DNA of 64,000 nucleotides from Mytilus trossulus (Eukaryota > Mollusca > Bivalvia > Mytilida > Mytilidae): assembly GCF_036588685.1 (NCBI RefSeq), contig NC_086374.1, positions 69,066,457 to 69,130,456 of the forward strand, written 5' to 3'. Position 1 is the first letter of the stretch, and each line of letters starts with the position of its first letter. The position numbers and the translations under genes are program-made. A model generated the notes under the pieces. That model was not told the origin of the DNA. It did not search any database and saw only the letters and a program-made list of their open reading frames with translations. Below are positions 61,701 through 64,000 of the stretch, one piece after another.

Positions 61701-63441
61701 GCCAAAATAACCTTCCATCATTACGAAGCATGAAATGCTTAACCTTCATGAACACCTAATTTCATTCCCAGTTTTTATTGGAGATTGTGTTGGTTATTAT
61801 TTTTTTATTTATAACTGTTTATGTAAAAGAGTGACGAAAGATACCAAAGGGACAGTCAAACTCATAAATCTAAAACAAACTGACAACGCCATGGCTAAAT
61901 ATAAAAAAGACAAACAGAAAAACAATAGTACACATGACACAACAGAGAAAACTAAATAATAAACTACACGATCCCCACCAAAAACTAGGGGTGATCTCAG
62001 GTGCTCCGGAAGGGTAAGCAGATCCTGCTCCGCATGTGGCACCCGTCGTGTTGCTCATGTAAATGTCCATTGGTTTTGATAGTCTTTGTTCACTCCTTGG
62101 TTTTGATATTTATTGTCCGAGATATCCTTAGCCTCTCTTTTGAAAAAAAAAGTCGGTGAAAAGTAACAAATGTATTGGGGACTTATAATTTTTTCTGTCG
62201 TTTTTCAGGTCTTATCTTCGTTATAACCGATTTTCTCTCAAATTTGTTGCGGCATAAGTCTTTAAAACGGTGATTGTGGGTTGCTGGACGTCCAGTAACA
62301 AATATAACATGCATGATCACGACGTGACTATTTAAACGATCACTCCAATACATAGTTCCTTCCATAGAGGCCGTTTGGAATGAAAGTCGGGGGGGGGGGG
62401 GGGGACAGTGGATATTGCGCATAAATAATGGTGTAATGGACCAAACAATTGCCTTGAATCAGGCTATATAACTTAGGATCCTACAAAGAATTGTTTGATT
62501 CTAAAGTGTGGCGATATGTCTACGCATGATGCCCACCTTTTGACGAGACGTGGCGGACAATTGTACATCCCGCGCAGCAAAACAGATTCCCCGCGAGTTG
62601 CAAATGCGGTCGGATATTAATCTGAAGTGACTTTCTTTTCCAAGTCAACCTTGAGAAATTGAAACGATATAACTGTCTCTTACAAAAAGGCACAGGAAAA
62701 CATACTTAAATTGAGTTGCACCATCGCAGCCTTTTCAAATGAGGTTTATAGTAACGGCACGATAAAAAATGATGCCTTCCCTTTTTTTCTTTTCCTAATA
62801 CATTCTTATAATAAACAGAAACAAAACCTCTGTCAAATTTTAAAGTCTTCCTACTGATAATTAATTTTTACTCATATAAGACTTATGTGTATTACTAGTA
62901 GCTTCAGAAATATGAAACAATAATAAAACTGAGAATGCAAACTCGCAGTGCTTCATCTTGGCCAGAAAAAAATGTGTACTAATTCAGTGATAATGGACTC
63001 CATACTAAACTTTAATACATACATGGACTGACATTTAAAATTTTACAAGACTAACAAAGGTCAGAGGGTTCTAACTTTGGACATGCGCAAACATGCAGCG
63101 GTGAAACATAATTTGTAAATACGACTCTTATAAATATTTATTTTGTTTCTTTTTATTTTAATTTAGTATGCATTCAGGCTGGAGCACCAACATGTCCCAC
63201 CGCTCCTTCAAACGACTGTACCACCCGCAAATTCTACAAAACTATTAAAAACGTAAGATGTGAATGGGGGTGTAAACATTGGTGTTGCAAACCTGAAAGT
63301 GAGGTACTAACCGAATGTCCAGAAACCAGCCCAACCAATCCATACTGTATACATACACATGTTGTGCGGTACACCATAAACGGAAAGCAATGTCCCGTAT
63401 ATTGTGGGTGTGTACCAGACTGTAGAGTGTTAACCTGCTAA
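58791..63441 (+). CDS. Gene C: secreted cysteine-rich protein, three coding exons
   Basis: Exons 58791-58833, 60663-60701 and 63167-63441 join into 357 bases (118 residues plus stop), with phase-1 introns. An in-frame ATG directly upstream at 58788 is an alternative start. The signal peptide (MHLTLILLVTSFALVSG) is close to that of gene A. Exon 2 is a short acidic linker (DSNLPSDVPD) in place of the two KGCLTRYECK modules of gene A. The terminal exon keeps all 14 cysteines and motifs such as HWCCK, YTINGK and CGCVPDC, and ends in the same LTC/WTC tail position. An AATAAA sequence overlaps the region just after the stop. It is a paralogue of gene A with a different exon make-up. Function is unknown; secretion and a disulfide-rich fold are inferred. 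Confidence 0.85.
58834..60662. other. Intron 1 of gene C with repeats
   Basis: 58900-59075 is family 2 (minus). 59150-59780 is the long dispersed repeat shared with 22570-23230. A degenerate GCTTAACACCCAGTGG fragment is at 59865-59910. The remainder is AT-rich. Confidence 0.65.
61099..61710 (+). pseudogene. RT element relic in intron 2 of gene C
   Basis: The best-preserved copy of the RT relic. It encodes GIPKGTNCAPLLADWFLYSYE, then a damaged stretch where the YxDD box would be, then LEIKDTTDTDKSPSYLDLFL, YDKRDDFKFPIVNFSFLCS and, after a frameshift, LRSSLKTFYGRHHD, ending at a TAA at 61708-61710. The catalytic region is broken. The order of motifs fits an RT palm and thumb; the clade is not assigned. 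Confidence 0.75.
61820..62045 (-). repeat. Dispersed repeat, family 2 copy in intron 2 of gene C
   Basis: Points opposite to the adjacent RT relic, so it is a separate 5'-truncated insertion and not that relic's own tail. Confidence 0.75.
62046..63166. other. Rest of intron 2 of gene C
   Basis: Contains a G run at 62388-62405 and a degenerate GTTGCTGGACGTCCAGTAAC fragment near 62280. Nothing else was recognised. Confidence 0.45.
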
Positions 63442-64000
63442 ATAAATGAAGAATAATGTCTTTAAACTTGTTGCTTCATTTAAGCTGGCTATATTTCCGT
63501 CCAAAACGAAAGCTGCTCTTGAATACATTTTCACCTCAAATGACTTGTTTGATGTGTATTTTAAAAGCATAAAAACTACGCCGTATTCGGCACAACCTTT
63601 TTCAACTTTTGATCTTCATTGCTGTACAACTTTGTTTTTTTTTCACTTTCGATCTTTCATATCGGGGCGTCACTGGTGAGTCTTGTGTTGACGATGCGCG
63701 TTTTTGACGTATTGAATTTTAAACCTGATTCTTTTTGTTATCTATTAATCATATGTTACTTTGTCTAATATGTTTTCCTATTTATTTGTATTGTAGTCCT
63801 GTAATATTATGTTGTCATTTTAATGTTATATTTAATTTTGCCATAAAAGTGCGAGGTTTGGCATGCCACAAAACCAGGTTTAACCCACCATTTTTATTCC
63901 CCTTTAAAAATGTCCTGTACCAAGTCAGGAAGATGGCCATTGTTATATTATTGTTCGTTTCTGTGTGTGTTGCATTTTAATGTTGTGGTTTGTTTTCTCT
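63442..64000. other. Downstream of gene C, repeat fragments
   Basis: 63655-63735 is a degenerate family 1 copy (plus). 63835-63950 is family 5 (plus). No gene seen before the window edge. Confidence 0.55.

Noticed and set aside
62183..62422. Minus-strand open frame starting next to the G run
   Set aside because: Proline-rich only because it reads through the G run. It lies in an intron of gene C.

Overview
The window is AT-rich eukaryotic DNA with short exons, long introns and a very high load of interspersed repeats. Several repeat families are ones I associate with mussel (Mytilus-like bivalve) genomes, so I infer a marine bivalve. That assignment rests on recalled repeat and relic families and was not searched. 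There is no bacterial-style gene layout, and nearly all open frames longer than 60 codons are chance frames or pieces of mobile elements.

Only one gene family looks like host genes. It encodes small secreted cysteine-rich proteins. Gene A has four coding exons between 1235 and 5202, and gene C has three between 58791 and 63441. A broken copy of the gene A exon 2 region lies at 6757-8790. Both intact genes have a signal-peptide exon, all phase-1 introns, and the same 14-cysteine terminal exon. They differ in their middle exons.

The rest is a mobile-element landscape. 6964-8312 is a P-like element with an exact empty-site paralogue in gene A. 8863-12834 is a non-autonomous element with 68-bp inverted ends. 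13427-20104 is a tandemly duplicated Helitron-type polyprotein relic with an OTU-protease-like region. It is split by a 4.09-kb long-TIR element (14667-18752), which contains a minus-strand LINE, which in turn contains a second LINE tail. 23772-30022 is a LINE 3' end whose untranslated region holds 12 complete copies and one partial copy of a 441-bp unit carrying a tRNA-like module. 30-49 kb is gene-poor and holds foldback elements (36084-36387, 40992-41160, 43480-44537) and dispersed repeats.

The most complete mobile system is at 49958-53449. It has 482-bp inverted repeats, a 5-bp target duplication and two convergent spliced genes, a C2H2 zinc-finger protein on the plus strand and an unrecognised 320-residue protein on the minus strand. 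Each gene appears to start from a 5' exon and splice donor supplied by its own terminal repeat. The minus-strand gene seems to lack its N-terminus.
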